Source: Inia geoffrensis
Lineage: Eukaryota; Chordata; Mammalia; Artiodactyla; Iniidae
Direction of reading: 5' to 3'
Assembly: GCA_036417435.1 (NCBI GenBank)
Contig: CM070901.1
Coordinates: 10,762,001 to 10,826,000 of the forward strand
DNA: 64,000 nt
Shown: positions 1 to 11,349 of the stretch, piece after piece
Layout of the letters: each line of letters begins with the position of its first letter
Numbering within the stretch: the first letter of the stretch is position 1
Made by a program: the position numbers and the translations under genes
The notes under the pieces: model-generated
The model's input: only the letters and a program-made list of their open reading frames with translations
What the model was told of the DNA's origin: nothing
Databases searched by the model: none

Positions 1-480
1 AACTTCTAAAAAATTATTATTTGTACATTGAAACTGCCCTCAGGTTTAAGCTTCAGCTTGAACTGTACAAACCTACAAAGAGCACTGCCCACCTTTAAAC
101 AAAAATAGACAATTTAAAAAAGTCACAGCTTTCCTGGATCCCATTAGAGAGGGAAAGTTGAGAGACAGGCTAAAACTTCTACAGTCGTGCAGGCGTAGGG
201 GAGGGAAACAACAAACATAGCAGGACAGGCTCAAACCCAGATCATTCTTATTTTCCCTGTGGAACAAAAGCCTTCAGCCATTGGAGAAAGGGCAGAAAAC
301 ACTTCACTGTAGGTGAAGACCCATTAGATCTGAAGGAAGGTAACAACTACAAAAAAATGAGCCAATACAAATATTTCCTTCAATCACTCTTCTGTTTTCC
401 CCTGGAAATAAAAACATGTGCACATGTTCCTTCTTAAAACCTATATAAAAACAAAAATATACTTCAAAGCAAGACAAAAC
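1..480. other. Unassigned non-coding sequence
   Basis: No gene and no repeat family that I recognise. The first 350 bases are less AT-rich than the surroundings and could be a decayed LTR or unique sequence. Open frames here are short and have no recognisable protein similarity. Confidence 0.4.
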
Positions 481-489
481 ACTGCTCCT

Positions 490-950
490 TTTCTCTTTTA
501 TCTCTCTCTCTACTTTCTTATTCCTCTCTATCCACTCCTCGATTCAGCGCAATCTGGTATCACTCCCTCAACACTCTACTGGGAATGGCAATCCTAAATG
601 CAGCAGCACCCTCTTGGTTGTTAAAGTCCTTAGCTTTTATGCCCTACACTTTCTGTAGCACTTTGCTCTATGGAAATATTTGTACAGTTTTATTTTTAAA
701 TGTCCACTCCTTTAACTTCATTAATAGAACATTTTTTCTTGGCTTTCTACCTATCCAATGAACTACTCACTTTCCCTCATTTGCGTGGGATTCTTTTCCT
801 CTGTCCTTCCTTGGAGTTAAAATCTTAACTGTCTACTGTTCTCAGACCAACCCCTATGTGATCTTTTTCTTGCATTCATATCATTTCATCGGCCATAGTG
901 TGCAGATTAATTCAAGACCTATCTGTTGTGCTTTCTTGTTGAGTGCATTA
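490..950 (+). mobile_element. L2 LINE remnant, internal part
   Basis: The pyrimidine-rich order of phrases (a 'caatctggt...ctccctcaacactctact' block, then 'tcattcttttcctctgtcc'-like segments) resembles the RT-coding region of the ancient CR1-clade L2 LINE in sense orientation. It is heavily diverged and no frame survives. It lies upstream of a clearer L2 piece in the same orientation, so the two may belong to one insertion. The assignment is by eye. Confidence 0.45.
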
Positions 951-954
951 ACTT

Positions 955-1065
955 TTCCAAACATTTTCTATTCAATGCCTGTTACATATAAAGCAGTGTG
1001 TTAGGCAGAGGGCCTAGAAAGATGAATTAGGATAAAGTTAATGCTATATAAGTAAGCTTATGGTT
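955..1065 (-). mobile_element. L2-type 3' end remnant, reversed
   Basis: The words 'caatgcctgttacatataaagcagtgtgttaggc' (given as a gapped description), followed by an 'agatgaat' motif, correspond to the reverse complement of the conserved L2 3' tail, which reads 'cctagcacagtgcctggcacatagtag' in consensus. It is short and old. A MIR-related origin is also possible. Confidence 0.45.
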
Positions 1066-1334
1066 TATAGAAAGAAATGTTTTAATATAAAATAATACAG
1101 TTTTGATGATAGATATCTATATAATATATAATAAAGGCACAAAGGTAGATTTGATTCTGCCAAGAGGAAGAGTGATCAAGAATGGTTTTTAAAAGGCGTT
1201 GATTATGGGCTTGAGTTGTAAATGATGACCGTCTTTTGTTTCCAGGTGGTCTAACTGGGTAGGGACATTCTCTAACTGATCTTGCATTCCGAACACTCCT
1301 CAAATCATTACCCACATAGTAATAAGACAGCTCT

Positions 1335-1765
1335 TTTAAGAGTGAAATTCTGATCATATCACTCCCCAGTTTACAATCCTTCAATGATGCCCTATTTCTT
1401 TCTAAAACATAACAGGAATTACAATGACCACATGGATTGACCAGTCAAAATTCCTCTCCGTCCTTCCTCATTTCAGAGATACTTTCACTACCTGAAATGT
1501 AACAAGTTCTTTTTCCTGGTGACCAGAATGCTCTCCTCTGATTTTGTCACCTAACTAACTGCAGTATATCCTTCAGATTAATGTTGGTTCCTCAGAGAAG
1601 TCTTCTATAGCTCTTTAGGTAATATCACCCCTATTTATGCTGTCTTAGCAGAATGCATTTGCCCTTGAAAGAAATTGTTTCTATTGCAATTCAGTACTTT
1701 TAACTATGATTTGATTTTTCTTTCTAGACACTGGATAAATGCTGATTGAATCAAGAAGGTCACAA
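1335..1765 (+). mobile_element. L2 LINE remnant, 3' part
   Basis: Recognisable landmarks occur in L2 order: 'gatcatatcactcccca', then 'aatccttcaatgatgccc', 'agaatgctctcctct', 'tccttcagattaatgttgg' and 'cctcagagaagtcttc'. These match the sense strand of the L2 ORF end and 3' region. Substitutions and small indels are frequent, so it carries no intact coding frame. Confidence 0.7.
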
Positions 1766-2535
1766 ATCATCAACACTTTAGGTCCACCATTTCATCAGCC
1801 CTTTATATACTTCAGCTTAACTGTTAATGAGATAGACATTTTAATAACAGCCTTCAGAATAAATAAAATGATACAAATAACTGTATATGTACACAAGGGC
1901 ATAAGCACATGCGCATTCACCAATATTTGGTTGAGTGATACAAAATAGAGGGGAAACTTCTAAACTTGAGACATTGATCATATTTAATTCCGTTTCATAT
2001 TCACTTTGCTAAAGAGAAAATACCTCAGGGACAACATAAGAAGTAAAATAACCAAGGATACATCAATTGTTCTTGGATGTTAAACACTAGAGAAGATGTA
2101 GTAATTCACTTCTATTGTGCTAGAAGGCATACAGATATAAGTAGTAAATTATTATATTGATAGGAAGAACATTAAAAGAACTGTCGATTTTTACATTGGT
2201 TATGCTATTATAGCTTACCAGTGGATCATAAAAATCAGAGAGAAAATGAGGTACCATCTATGTCATAAAACCAATGCATATTCCTTAATTATGGCTTTAT
2301 TCCTTATAGAGAATACTTCCAGCAAGGTAGAAATATGAATGTGAATTCAGTTACAAATGTGTTTTTACTTGGAGTAATAACGGTCCTCTCCCAAGTATAT
2401 GTGTACAGAATCGTGCATACTGTCGAGCAGAATAATATTCTTACAACAGGCACAAAGTTTAGAATCATATTTCCTGTTAATTACTGCTGTATCACTTACT
2501 AACAGTGTGACCTTCGTTCAGTTACTCTAACTTCT
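1766..2535. other. Unassigned AT-rich sequence
   Basis: I see no gene, RNA or recognised repeat. A short plus-strand frame near the left edge has no protein similarity that I recognise. Confidence 0.4.
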
Positions 2536-2539
2536 CCTA

Positions 2540-3080
2540 TTAACTTCATCCATTTTGTTCAGCTGCTGTCCCCTCTTCCTGGTAATCACCAGTCTATTCT
2601 CTGTGTCTGTGAGCTGAGGCCTTGTGTTTTTCAGTTTTATTGGTTTTTTTTTTTTTTTTTGATTCCACATATCAGTGAGATCATATAGTATTTGTATTTC
2701 TCTGACTTATTTCATTTTGCATAATGCTGCCATAGTCCATCCATGTTGTCACAAGTGACAAAATTTCACTACTTTATTACGGCTGAATAATATTTCAGTG
2801 TGTGTGTGTTGTGTGTGTGTTGTGTGTGTGTGTGTGTGTGTGTCAGATTTTTAAAATTTATTCATCCATCAGTGGTCACTTAGGTTTTTCCATATCTTGA
2901 CTATTGTAAATAATGCTGCAGTGAACATGGGGGTGCAGATATCTTTTCAAGTTAGTGTTTTTGTTTTCTTTGGATGAATACCCAGAAGTGGAATTGCTGG
3001 ACTCTCTGGCAATTCTATTTGTAATTTTTTGAGGAACGTTCATACTGTTTTCTGTGGTGGCTGCACCACTTTACGTTGCT
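2540..3080 (-). mobile_element. L1 fragment (L1MA/L1MB type), ORF2 end and 3' UTR
   Basis: In reverse complement this is the end of L1 ORF2 and the start of the 3' UTR. Landmarks on the plus strand include 'ccatccatgttgtcac', 'attgtaaataatgctgcagt', 'acccagaagtggaattgctg' and 'gaggaacgttcatactgtt'. A GT microsatellite has grown inside it. It is truncated at both ends relative to a full L1, with no target-site duplication visible. Confidence 0.85.
2798..2843. repeat. (GT)n microsatellite inside L1
   Basis: About 20 GT units, interrupted twice by an extra T. It sits where the L1 consensus has a short 'attgtatatatat' tract, so it probably expanded from that seed. Confidence 0.95.
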
Positions 3081-3084
3081 CTTA

Positions 3085-3845
3085 CTAATGTACTCAGTTC
3101 ATCAGAGTGAATGAAAGTTCATAATTTCCTTACCATGCAAGAACTCACACCTGTAAATAAAAAATACCTGAGACTCATGCAGGTGGAAAACCAGTCTGGG
3201 AAAATCATCTGGAAATGAAAGCTTTTCGTAGATAACTAAATTTATCTTGAGTACGAGCATAATTATTTTATTAATTCGGAAAATGTGGAACTCATATAAA
3301 TATATTCAAAGTTTTTATATTATTTGATACCAAACTAAAGATAAAATCTTATAAGACTATAAGTCTTCTGTGTAAAGTGTGTAATTTTTTCCATGTTAAA
3401 TAATTCAGGTAACAGAGCAAAAATTCCATACATTCAAATGGAATAGGTATATAATGGAGTATAAATTACATTCCCTATTTTCTTAGTATCTTACTTTTAA
3501 GCAACAAATTAGTAAGGACACATTTTTATGAGGGTCATGTACCACATATTATCAAATCAGAATTGCTACAAATTATAACATTATTTTATGTACCACTAAG
3601 ACTTTGTTTTTAAACTCCCAATTAAAGTATGTCATTTCAATGATTATAAAATGCATCATGATTCAAAGATGTTGAAATGTGGGGCATAAGTGCACCTTAA
3701 AGTTTCTCATCTACATGGTAATTCAGTAATATTTCGATAGGTATAGAGAGAAAGAGCATTGAATTTGAGCCCTAATTCACAAAATGAAGTCTTTCCCTCT
3801 ACCAAAAATCTTGTGCTGAAATAGTGAATTTGAATTCTTTCTGTA
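3085..3845. other. Unassigned AT-rich sequence
   Basis: No gene or recognised repeat is visible between the two neighbouring L1 fragments. Confidence 0.4.
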
Positions 3846-3849
3846 ATTT

Positions 3850-4995
3850 TGTGCTTTTGTTTAAATTTAATTTTTAGCTTATATTAGAGTTGATTTACAA
3901 TGTTGTGTTAATTTCTTGTGTACAGCAAAGTGATTCAGTTATACATATACATATATAGATTCTTTCTCAGATTACTTTCCCATATAGATTATTACATTAC
4001 ATAATATTGAGTAGAATTCCCTGTGCTGTACAGTACGTCTTTGTTGATTATCTGTTTTATATATAGTAGTGTATATATATTAATCCCAAACTCCTAATTT
4101 ATCTCTCCCCTTCTCCAACTTTCACATTTGGTAACCATAAGTTTGTTTTCTACATCTGTGAGTCTATTTTTGTGTTTGTAAATAAGTTCATTTGTATCAT
4201 TTTTTTCAGATTCCTCATATAAGTGATATCATATATTTGCCTTTCTCTGTCTGACTTACTTCATTTAGTATGATAATCTCTAGATCCATCCGTGTTGCTT
4301 CAAATGGCATTATTTCATTCTTTTTCATGGCTAAGTAATATGCCGTTGTGTATACGTACCTCATCTTTATCCATTCCCCTGTCGATGGACATTTAGGTTG
4401 CTTCCATGTCTTGGCTATTGTAAATAATGCTGCAGTGAACATCAGGGTGCATGTATCTTTTCGAAGTATGGTTTTCTCCAGATATATGCCCGGGAGTGGG
4501 ATTGCTGGACCATATGGTAGCTCTGTTTTTAGTTTTTTAAGGAATCTCCACACTGTTCTCCATAGCGGTTGTACCAATTTACATTGCCACCAACACTGTA
4601 GGAGGGTTCCCTTTCCTTTACACCCTCTCTGGAATTTATTGTTTGTAGGCTTTTTGATGAGGGTCATTCTGACTGGTGTGAGGTGAAACCTCATTGTAGT
4701 TTTGACTTGCATTTCTCTAATAATTAGCGATGTTGAGCATCTTTCCATGTGCTTTTTGGCCATCTGTATGTCTTATTTGGAGAAATGTCTATTATGTTCT
4801 TCTGCCCATTTTTTGATTAGGTTGTTTGTTTTTTTGATATTGAGCTGCATGAGATGTTTGTATATTTTTTGGAGATTAATCCCTTGTCAGCTGCTTTGTT
4901 TGCAAGTATTTTCTCCCATTCTGTGGGTCGACTTTTCATTTTGTTTATGGTCTCCTTTAATACCGTGATGCATAGCAAAAGTCCAATTTATTATT
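3850..4995 (-). mobile_element. 5'-truncated L1 with ORF2 C-terminus and 3' UTR
   Basis: The left part is the cetartiodactyl L1 3' UTR in reverse ('gttgatttacaatgttgtgtt', then 'gtacagcaaagtgattcag'). The right part is the C-terminal third of ORF2. The insertion appears 5'-truncated near 4,995, where L1 similarity stops after 'cattttgtttatggtctcc'. I could not find a convincing target-site duplication. It resembles, but is clearly diverged from, the large L1 at 20.2-26.0 kb. Confidence 0.9.
4215..4763 (-). pseudogene. L1 ORF2p C-terminal domain, dead fragment
   Basis: This open frame of 182 residues is the C-terminal end of the L1 endonuclease/reverse-transcriptase protein, which acts in target-primed reverse transcription. 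It starts at MAKKHMERC, an internal ORF2 methionine. The C-terminal cysteine motif CX3CX7HX4C is damaged: its first Cys is Phe (residue 44) and its His is Gln (residue 56), while Cys48 and Cys61 remain. The tail includes '[16 protein letters not shown]' and '[13 protein letters not shown]', both typical of this protein. The endonuclease and RT domains are absent, so it cannot function. Confidence 0.9.
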
Positions 4996-5220
4996 TTGTC
5001 ATGTTAAATTTTCTGGGGGAAGCTGTGGGCACATTATAGTAAAATGGTAAGAGGTATGAAATTAAAGCATGAAGGCTATGTTGGTAAAATGAATGAATGA
5101 ACTCACTGAGTTTGAGCATCTACATTAAAGGATTATGAAAGATTATATCCAAAGTATGATCTCTCCTAATGGAAATCACTAAATATATCTTATAACTTTT
5201 TTCTCTGTTAGAAACTGCAT

Positions 5221-5244
5221 ACACACACACACACACACACACAA
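5221..5244. repeat. (AC)12 microsatellite
   Basis: Twelve uninterrupted AC units just upstream of a MaLR LTR. Confidence 0.95.
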
Positions 5245-5314
5245 AACCACTTTTTTTTTGAAATAGTTTGTGAAACTCTAACTTACTTTACTCTTTATTA
5301 AATATATATTGCAC

Positions 5315-5800
5315 AGATTGGGGTAGGTACAATAATGCCCCCCTCCCAATTTCCACATTCTTATCCTCAAAACCTATTAATATGTTACATTACATGTCAA
5401 GGGGGAATTAAAGTTGCATATGGGATTAAGTTTGCTAAGTATCTGACCTTAAAATAAGGAGATTACTCTGGCTTAGACTCAGTGCAATCACAAGAATTCT
5501 TAAAAGTATAAGTGGTAGAGGCAAAAGCAAGTAAAAGCCAGAGTGATGCAAGGTGAGAAAGCCTCCACCAGCCACTGAGGGCTGTGAAGATGGAAAGGTA
5601 CCACTAGCTGGAAAAGGCAAGGAAACAAATTCCACTGCAGAGAAATCTTCCACAAGGAAGCTCAGCCTTGATGACAGCTTGCTTTTAGCCTGGTGGAATT
5701 ATGTCCGATTTCTGACCTACAAAACTTTAAGATAATTTATGTGTGGTAACGCCTTGTGTGTGGTAATTTGATACAGCAGCAATAGGAATCTAACACAAAG
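5315..5800 (+). mobile_element. MaLR-type (MLT1-like) solo LTR
   Basis: Several conserved blocks of this ancient ERVL-MaLR LTR group appear in order: 'aataatgcccccctccca', 'tattaatatgttacattacat', 'gctggaaaaggcaaggaaac', 'tttagcctggtggaatt' and the terminal 'ttgatacagcagcaataggaa'. No internal retroviral sequence flanks it, so it is a solo LTR. Short frames on both strands are by-products. The exact subfamily is uncertain. Confidence 0.75.
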
Positions 5801-5872
5801 ATTTTTTCCAAAGTCCCTCACAAGCATGTATTGCTTAGAGTGGTATGTTTATAATAATAGTAATAACTCTGT

Positions 5873-6085
5873 ATTGGGAAAATATTATATATTAAGCACT
5901 AGATGTTTTGTGTGATCTCATAAATCCTCATAACAGTCCTGTAACTTAAATATTTTTAATCTCCATTTTCCAATTAAGGAAACTTTTTCAGAGATGTTAA
6001 ATAAATTTCTCAAAGTGATAGCGGTACTTGACAGAGCCAAGATTTGAAATTAGGCATTTGACTCCAGATCTCATAAATACATTTG
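5873..6085 (-). mobile_element. MIR SINE
   Basis: In reverse this matches the MIR core and tail: 'atcctcataacagtcctgt', 'ctccattttccaattaagg' and 'gagccaagatttgaaatt'. It is an old tRNA-derived SINE of the mammalian radiation, considerably diverged. Confidence 0.75.
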
Positions 6086-6109
6086 ATTGACTTTTACTCT
6101 TAGGGAAAA

Positions 6110-9100
6110 GCATTATTTAACATGTTAGAAGGACCTTCCACTCATCCCCTATAGAAACTAACTGTCCAAAATAGCAGAGCAGATATAAATTCTATCACCT
6201 TTGTTTACATCCTTACATATAATGACTTCAAGATACTCTTCAGAAATCTAATTACATTTTCGTGTCCTAGAGTGTTCCTTCAAAAGATAGAATGCTATAT
6301 TTATATTACTATAATAATTGCAATAATATATAATCTACAATAATAAGCTCTAAAATTGGCAGTAATAATAACTGAAACCCAGTCTTCTGATTTTTCCTCT
6401 TCAGTGGTATGTGTTAATTAATCCTAAAATTCCATTCTCAAAGCATCCCATTCATTTATTCATTCAAGTGTGTTATGCAGTTCTATGTTTAAAGAATTTC
6501 ATGTATTTTTATTTACCGGGATGAAAAAAAGAGAACCTCATACATTTTAACTGAAAAAACTATGCCTAAGGTATGATTTTAGCACTGCATAGTATTGTAG
6601 TTTTTGTTACCAAATGTCAGACTAAGTTAATAGAGTCCTAATATATTAATATCATATATATATGAACATTTTGTAGTTATTATGATAATTACTAATTTAG
6701 GTAATTAGAAATAATTATAAAAAGAAATTATGACAATAGCTTTTTAGATTTCAATTATATCTAGTGTTTTTCCCTGTGGAAATAACCTTTGTGGCTGAAT
6801 TTTAGTCAAAGAGTCACAAACATCCAAAAAACCAGAAAGCAATGAAAATATTCAGTTTCACAGTTAAGAAGATCCAATCCCTAAATATTAATGTTGAAGT
6901 CAAAAGTCTAGACTTTAATTTCACTTCATGCACCAAACGATTTTCTAAAATTATAAACATTTATTATTGGAGAAGTTAATCTTTATAACATAATCAGAAA
7001 TATCAAATTAAGCAAGACATGAAAATAGCTGTTTTTAAATTTCTTAGAAATAATAGTCATTTTATTAAATGTTAGCTAGCAAAATAATCAAAGATAAAAC
7101 GTCAAGAGAACACAGATTTCTAATCTTAGCCACAAGAGAGGGTGCAGGAGAATCTGTGTTAAAAATGTCTAATCCGGGGGCTAACATGTTCATAGAAAAT
7201 GAACTCTCACCCAAATAGCCTGAAGGGATATTTATTTATAATATTTGATATTGAAATCACATTTGAAAGGAAGAAATTATTTCCTCCTGACACAAATGTC
7301 ACAAATCAAAAGACTTTAAAGACCTCCACCTATTTCTGGATCTTAAGTCTACTCACCCTGATCAAATATTGCTATGGCAATACAAATTCACTGTTTTCTA
7401 ATGCATACTATCGGTCATGAATGTCAAAGGAAGAGAAATATATGACTCAGTTCAACGTTTTCAACTACTGCCACTGAGCAAATAAGAGAATGCTGCTCTT
7501 TATTTCAAGAACATATTTGCATACCTAGTTACACTGTGGAGTAAGACGCCTGCTACTTGTCAGAATGAAAGAGTTTCATTAATAAACCAGGAATTGTTTG
7601 TGATGATACATGTATATGGCATGGTAAATGGGAGTAACAGATGGACAACTGAAAATTATTCTAGGAATAATTTCTTTGATTGTCTACAGCTTATATCTAG
7701 AACATCTTAACAAATATAAAGATCAAGGAAAATAGAAAAGGGGAAAAAAAGCATTTCTTTCAAAATACGAAAGAGAAAAATGCTGCTTTAACTTGTTTGG
7801 GTGATACTTGGAGTGATATGCCACTAAATATTTTCACAACATTCACAAGGGATCAATGTTTGTAAAAGCTCTTTTAAATGGAAAATGTCAAGTTATTTTA
7901 GGGACCTTTATCAAATAAGCTTTCAAGATAATAGGTAACACATAGCTGTGTTTAATTAGAAGATCACCTATTCCTTTATGATAACAGATGATACTTACTG
8001 TCTGATAGCTTGACTGGGACCTATTTCTTGACCTTTAGGGAACAGCGTCTTAAATATATTCCTGTTATTTCTTATGCTATCTGGTTAATCAGAGACTTAT
8101 TTTAAGCAATCTTAAACATTATACCATATTCTATAAAGATTTATGGAGAAGTTTAGAATGATATTATAGAATATAAATGAAGTCATTCTCATTTAAGTAG
8201 AGTCATAGAAAAGGTCACAATGGAGAATGGTATGTGAAAAGAAAATCCCAATATTGTCCTGAATTTATTGAGTTATTTTATATGCCCCTGAGAAACAAAC
8301 AACCAAAAACAATCTACACCAGTAGCCTTGTCAAATATCATTGATATTAGTATTATTCAATTAATAATGTTGTAATGTTCTTTGTGATTTCTATACTAAA
8401 GTTACGCTCCTTCATTGGCTACCATTGATCACAAAAAAGGGGCAGACATGAAGTCAATAGTATTCCAAGATCTTTTTAGATCAAGTTGTATGTTTGTAAT
8501 GTTTGTCTTTTTATGACAAAGTCTAGGTTCTTTTTTAACTTTTTCAGAGATTACTGGGCCCTTGAGCTACTATATTTTTTATTTTATCAGATGTTACCAA
8601 GTTTTCTCTCTTTGCTATGAATGGCCAATTTGTCAAATCCAGTGTCTGCAGAAGATGCTAACAAGATTATTACATGGTACAGGTGTTAGTGAGCATCACA
8701 TTATATTGCTTGAGATGAAACGTAATGCCTGTATTTGCTCAGGAAATCTTAATTGGAAATCGTATAAAGCTTTCCATTGCATGTTTTCCTCTGAATGTTT
8801 TCAACACTGGACACAGAAGCAGCTCCAAGGCATTCAGCTTATGTGTAAGCTTCAAAACCAGATAGCAGCCAACTCAACAGGAATGACTCTCAAAAAGAAG
8901 ACTGATGTTAAATGAATCAATGCTTATACAGTTGGAAAGCATATTTGTTCTTGAAATTCTTAAAAGTTCTCAAAGTGTAAGTCAAGCAAATGAAACAAAA
9001 TTATGCCAGTTTTGATGTCAGTGTATTACTAAACACAGAAAAACTATAACACGAATACAGCTTTCTTCAAAAGTGTTTTGAAAGTATCTTAATTTTCATC

Positions 9101-9360
9101 CAAATGATTAAAGAAGATCTAAGAATTCCCCACACATAACAAATAGAGTAACAAACGGTGTAAAGATCTTATGAAATCAGAATACAAATGACTGAATTAT
9201 TCATGATTCAGCAAAAGATACATATAAATATAAGGAGATTCTTTTCCTGAATAATGACAAGTTAAGCACAAAAATTAAAAAAGCAAAAGCAAAGGGAAGT
9301 GGAGAGTCTAATATTTATCTCCCCTCCACCAAGGGCAATCTACTTAGAGAGCTAAAGAAA
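6110..9360. other. Unassigned AT-rich sequence
   Basis: More than 3 kb with no recognised repeat or gene. The longest frame (around 8.56-8.92 kb, plus strand) depends on a non-ATG start and shows no domain. If this stretch is unique, it is the largest block on the left side where conserved non-coding elements could be sought by alignment. Confidence 0.4.
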
Positions 9361-9364
9361 CAGT

Positions 9365-9590
9365 AGTTTAAGCATGAGTCTTGGATTTAAACTGCCTGGG
9401 TTCAAGCCTTAGATCCACCAACTTTACTAGCATTAAACTTTGGAGAAGTAAGTGAATTTCTATGTGCCTCCATTTCCTCATGATAGGCAAAGTGGTGACA
9501 ATAATATCACTACCTCATGTGGTTGTTATGAAAACTAAATAACACAACATTGTTTTTGTTTCCTTGTAAGTGCTCATTTAAGCTTAATTT
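9365..9590 (+). mobile_element. MIR SINE
   Basis: Sense-strand MIR landmarks occur in order: 'gagtcttggatttaaactgcctgggttcaag' (gapped), 'tgtgcctccatttcctcatg', 'aataatatcactacctcatg' and 'gttgttatgaaaactaaata'. It is moderately diverged and nearly full length. Confidence 0.8.
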
Positions 9591-9772
9591 GGTAGTAGTA
9601 ATAGTAGAGGATAAAATAATGTGCATTCTGTGATTGTTTTAGCATACATCTCCCTAATTTCTCCATAAGGGTAACAATTCTATGTTTTTGTATTTCTAAC
9701 TATTTTTCAACATAAATCATTTATTGGAGTCAGTTTTGTAACTTGAAAAATGTACTTGTTAAAATTATAATA

Positions 9773-9810
9773 AATTATAACTTAATTAGTTAACTAATTA
9801 AGCTATAATT
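9773..9810. repeat. 38-bp near-perfect palindrome
   Basis: The central 22 bases (from 9781, 'cttaattagtt' and its mirror) read identically on both strands. After one mismatched pair, seven more base pairs match, giving 18 of 19 pairs. All but a few bases are A or T. Confidence 0.95.
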
Positions 9811-10260
9811 ATAGTTAATACTTTCATAAATGATACAAGGAAGGTGAGACAAGCATGTGCATTTATAATATCGCATGTGAGTTTTGCCAGATCCCTGTGG
9901 AGGAATTCCCAGCAAGACCTCTCCCTTTCTTGAGGACACAGAACAATCCTTGTTTAGACATACGTATTCATCTACTTGTCCAGTGTGGTCACCACTCCAT
10001 TTCTTTTTTTTTTCCTTTTTAACGTATGTTTCCAGCTTTATTTTATTTTTTTTAGAGTTATGTGACTAGTAAATGCACAAAGACTTTACAGATCAAAATG
10101 TACTTTTAGAAAATTGAAATATAGTTGATATACAAAGAGTACTTTTAAAATTCAGTTTGCCTGCACCATTTTTTTGAAAATAAAAAAAAGGATTTTGTGT
10201 GCTTTGTCATTAATTATTCTTTTATCCTCTTTTATTTTTAGTTTTTATTTATTTTTTAAA
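9811..10260. other. Unassigned AT-rich sequence with a possible old L1 tail
   Basis: Mostly unrecognised. The phrase 'gaaatatagttgatatacaa' near 10.12 kb resembles an older L1 3' UTR in reverse orientation, but it is too short to call alone. A frame around 9.88-10.07 kb has no protein similarity. Confidence 0.35.
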
Positions 10261-10264
10261 GTTT

Positions 10265-10425
10265 CAGCAGAAAAAAAATTTTTTTTAATTTTTCTTGGGG
10301 TATACTTGATTTACAATGTTGTGTTGGTTTCAGGTGTACAGCAAAGTGAATCTGTTATACAAACACATATACCCACTCATTTTTAGATTATTTTCCCATG
10401 TAGCCATTACAGACTGTAGCACTCC
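10265..10425 (-). mobile_element. L1 3' UTR fragment
   Basis: After a T-rich stretch the sequence reads 'tacttgatttacaatgttgtg' and 'ggtgtacagcaaagtgaatc', which is the reverse of the cetartiodactyl L1 3' UTR. Only about 150 bp of the element are present, as expected for a strongly 5'-truncated insertion. Confidence 0.8.
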
Positions 10426-10470
10426 ATTTTTTGATGGTTTCCTCCTGCTGTGAATGTCCACATGCTTCTT

Positions 10471-10512
10471 TTTTTTAAAATTAAATTAAATTAAATTTTT
10501 TATACAGCAGGT
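10471..10512 (-). mobile_element. Ultra-short L1 insertion flanked by 14-bp duplication
   Basis: A 42-bp insert of poly-T/AT followed by 'atacagcaggt', the extreme 3' end of the young L1 family in reverse, is bracketed by identical copies of 'tccacatgcttctt' at 10457-10470 and 10513-10526. The flanking repeat is a target-site duplication, so this is an L1 insertion in which only about a dozen bases of L1 body were copied after the tail. Confidence 0.85.
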
Positions 10513-10526
10513 TCCACATGCTTCTT

Positions 10527-11200
10527 AGAGCCCACATTTACCTTCCTCATCCGCTGGCCATTGGAAGAGGACGAGGGTCATGTAGATGATTAATTCGACC
10601 CATTTTTCTGGAGTCATAAAACAAATCATTTATTGGAGAGCTCCTTTAGATTCCAGGTAGCTTTCCTACATAATTTAATGATTGTAGGCAGAATTTAACT
10701 GGTTTAGGATTCATCCGAACAGGAGCTTGACAAAGTCATGAAGATAGAGACCTTTCTTCCCACCCACCCTGCTTAGCTGACATTTGCCTGTGACCCACTC
10801 CCACCTCGCTCTGCACTGCTCTCTCCCCTCCACCCAACCCTCCAGGCTATGTCATCTGCACCCACATATTTGACTTCCACTATCATGAACCTGCTGATGA
10901 CACCACATCTGTACGATCTCTTTCTCTGATCCCCAAGGTGGGAGGTAGATGATGTTCTGACGTGCTCCCTGAGCACATGTACTTACCTCTAACAAAGCAC
11001 TTCACATACTGCATGGCCACAACTGATTTATTTTTCTTTTCCCAAACCAATCGGAATCTGAGTCTCTGAAAGCAAGACTATGTATGTCTTGGGTGTCTTG
11101 GGATCCCCAGCACATCATAAATAGGTAGCTCTGATTGGTCAGTTAGTCAGACTATATGGTATAGAACCAGCACCTTGCTCCTAAGATGTCAGGGTGTGGT
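10527..11200. other. Unassigned sequence
   Basis: Less AT-rich than its neighbours, with no recognised gene or repeat. A minus-strand frame of 67 residues around 10.77-10.98 kb shows no domain. Confidence 0.4.
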
Positions 11201-11204
11201 GGTA

Positions 11205-11345
11205 CTAGCGTGGACTTTGAGATTAGACAGACTTGGGGCCAAATCTTCACTTTACCACTCAGTAGCTGTGTGACCCTGGGCAAGTGTTTTAATCTCTGTT
11301 ACCCTCAGTTGCCTAATGTATAAATGGGAATGAATGGGGGTGTGT
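11205..11345 (+). mobile_element. MIR SINE
   Basis: A clear MIR core on the sense strand: 'actttgagattagacagact', 'agtagctgtgtgaccctggg', 'caagtgttttaatctctgtt' and 'cagttgcctaatgtataaat'. The B-box-bearing head is diverged. Confidence 0.85.
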
Positions 11346-11349
11346 GTGG

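Noticed and set aside
8562..8915. A 117-residue plus-strand frame
   Set aside because: It begins at a TTG and not an ATG, has no recognised motif, and sits in AT-rich DNA with no splice or promoter context.
9986..10425. A long-range duplicate 'cactccattt' around a possible 420-bp L1 insertion
   Set aside because: The word is short, the left copy is next to a T-run, and L1 similarity does not fill the interval, so it is not supported as a target-site duplication.
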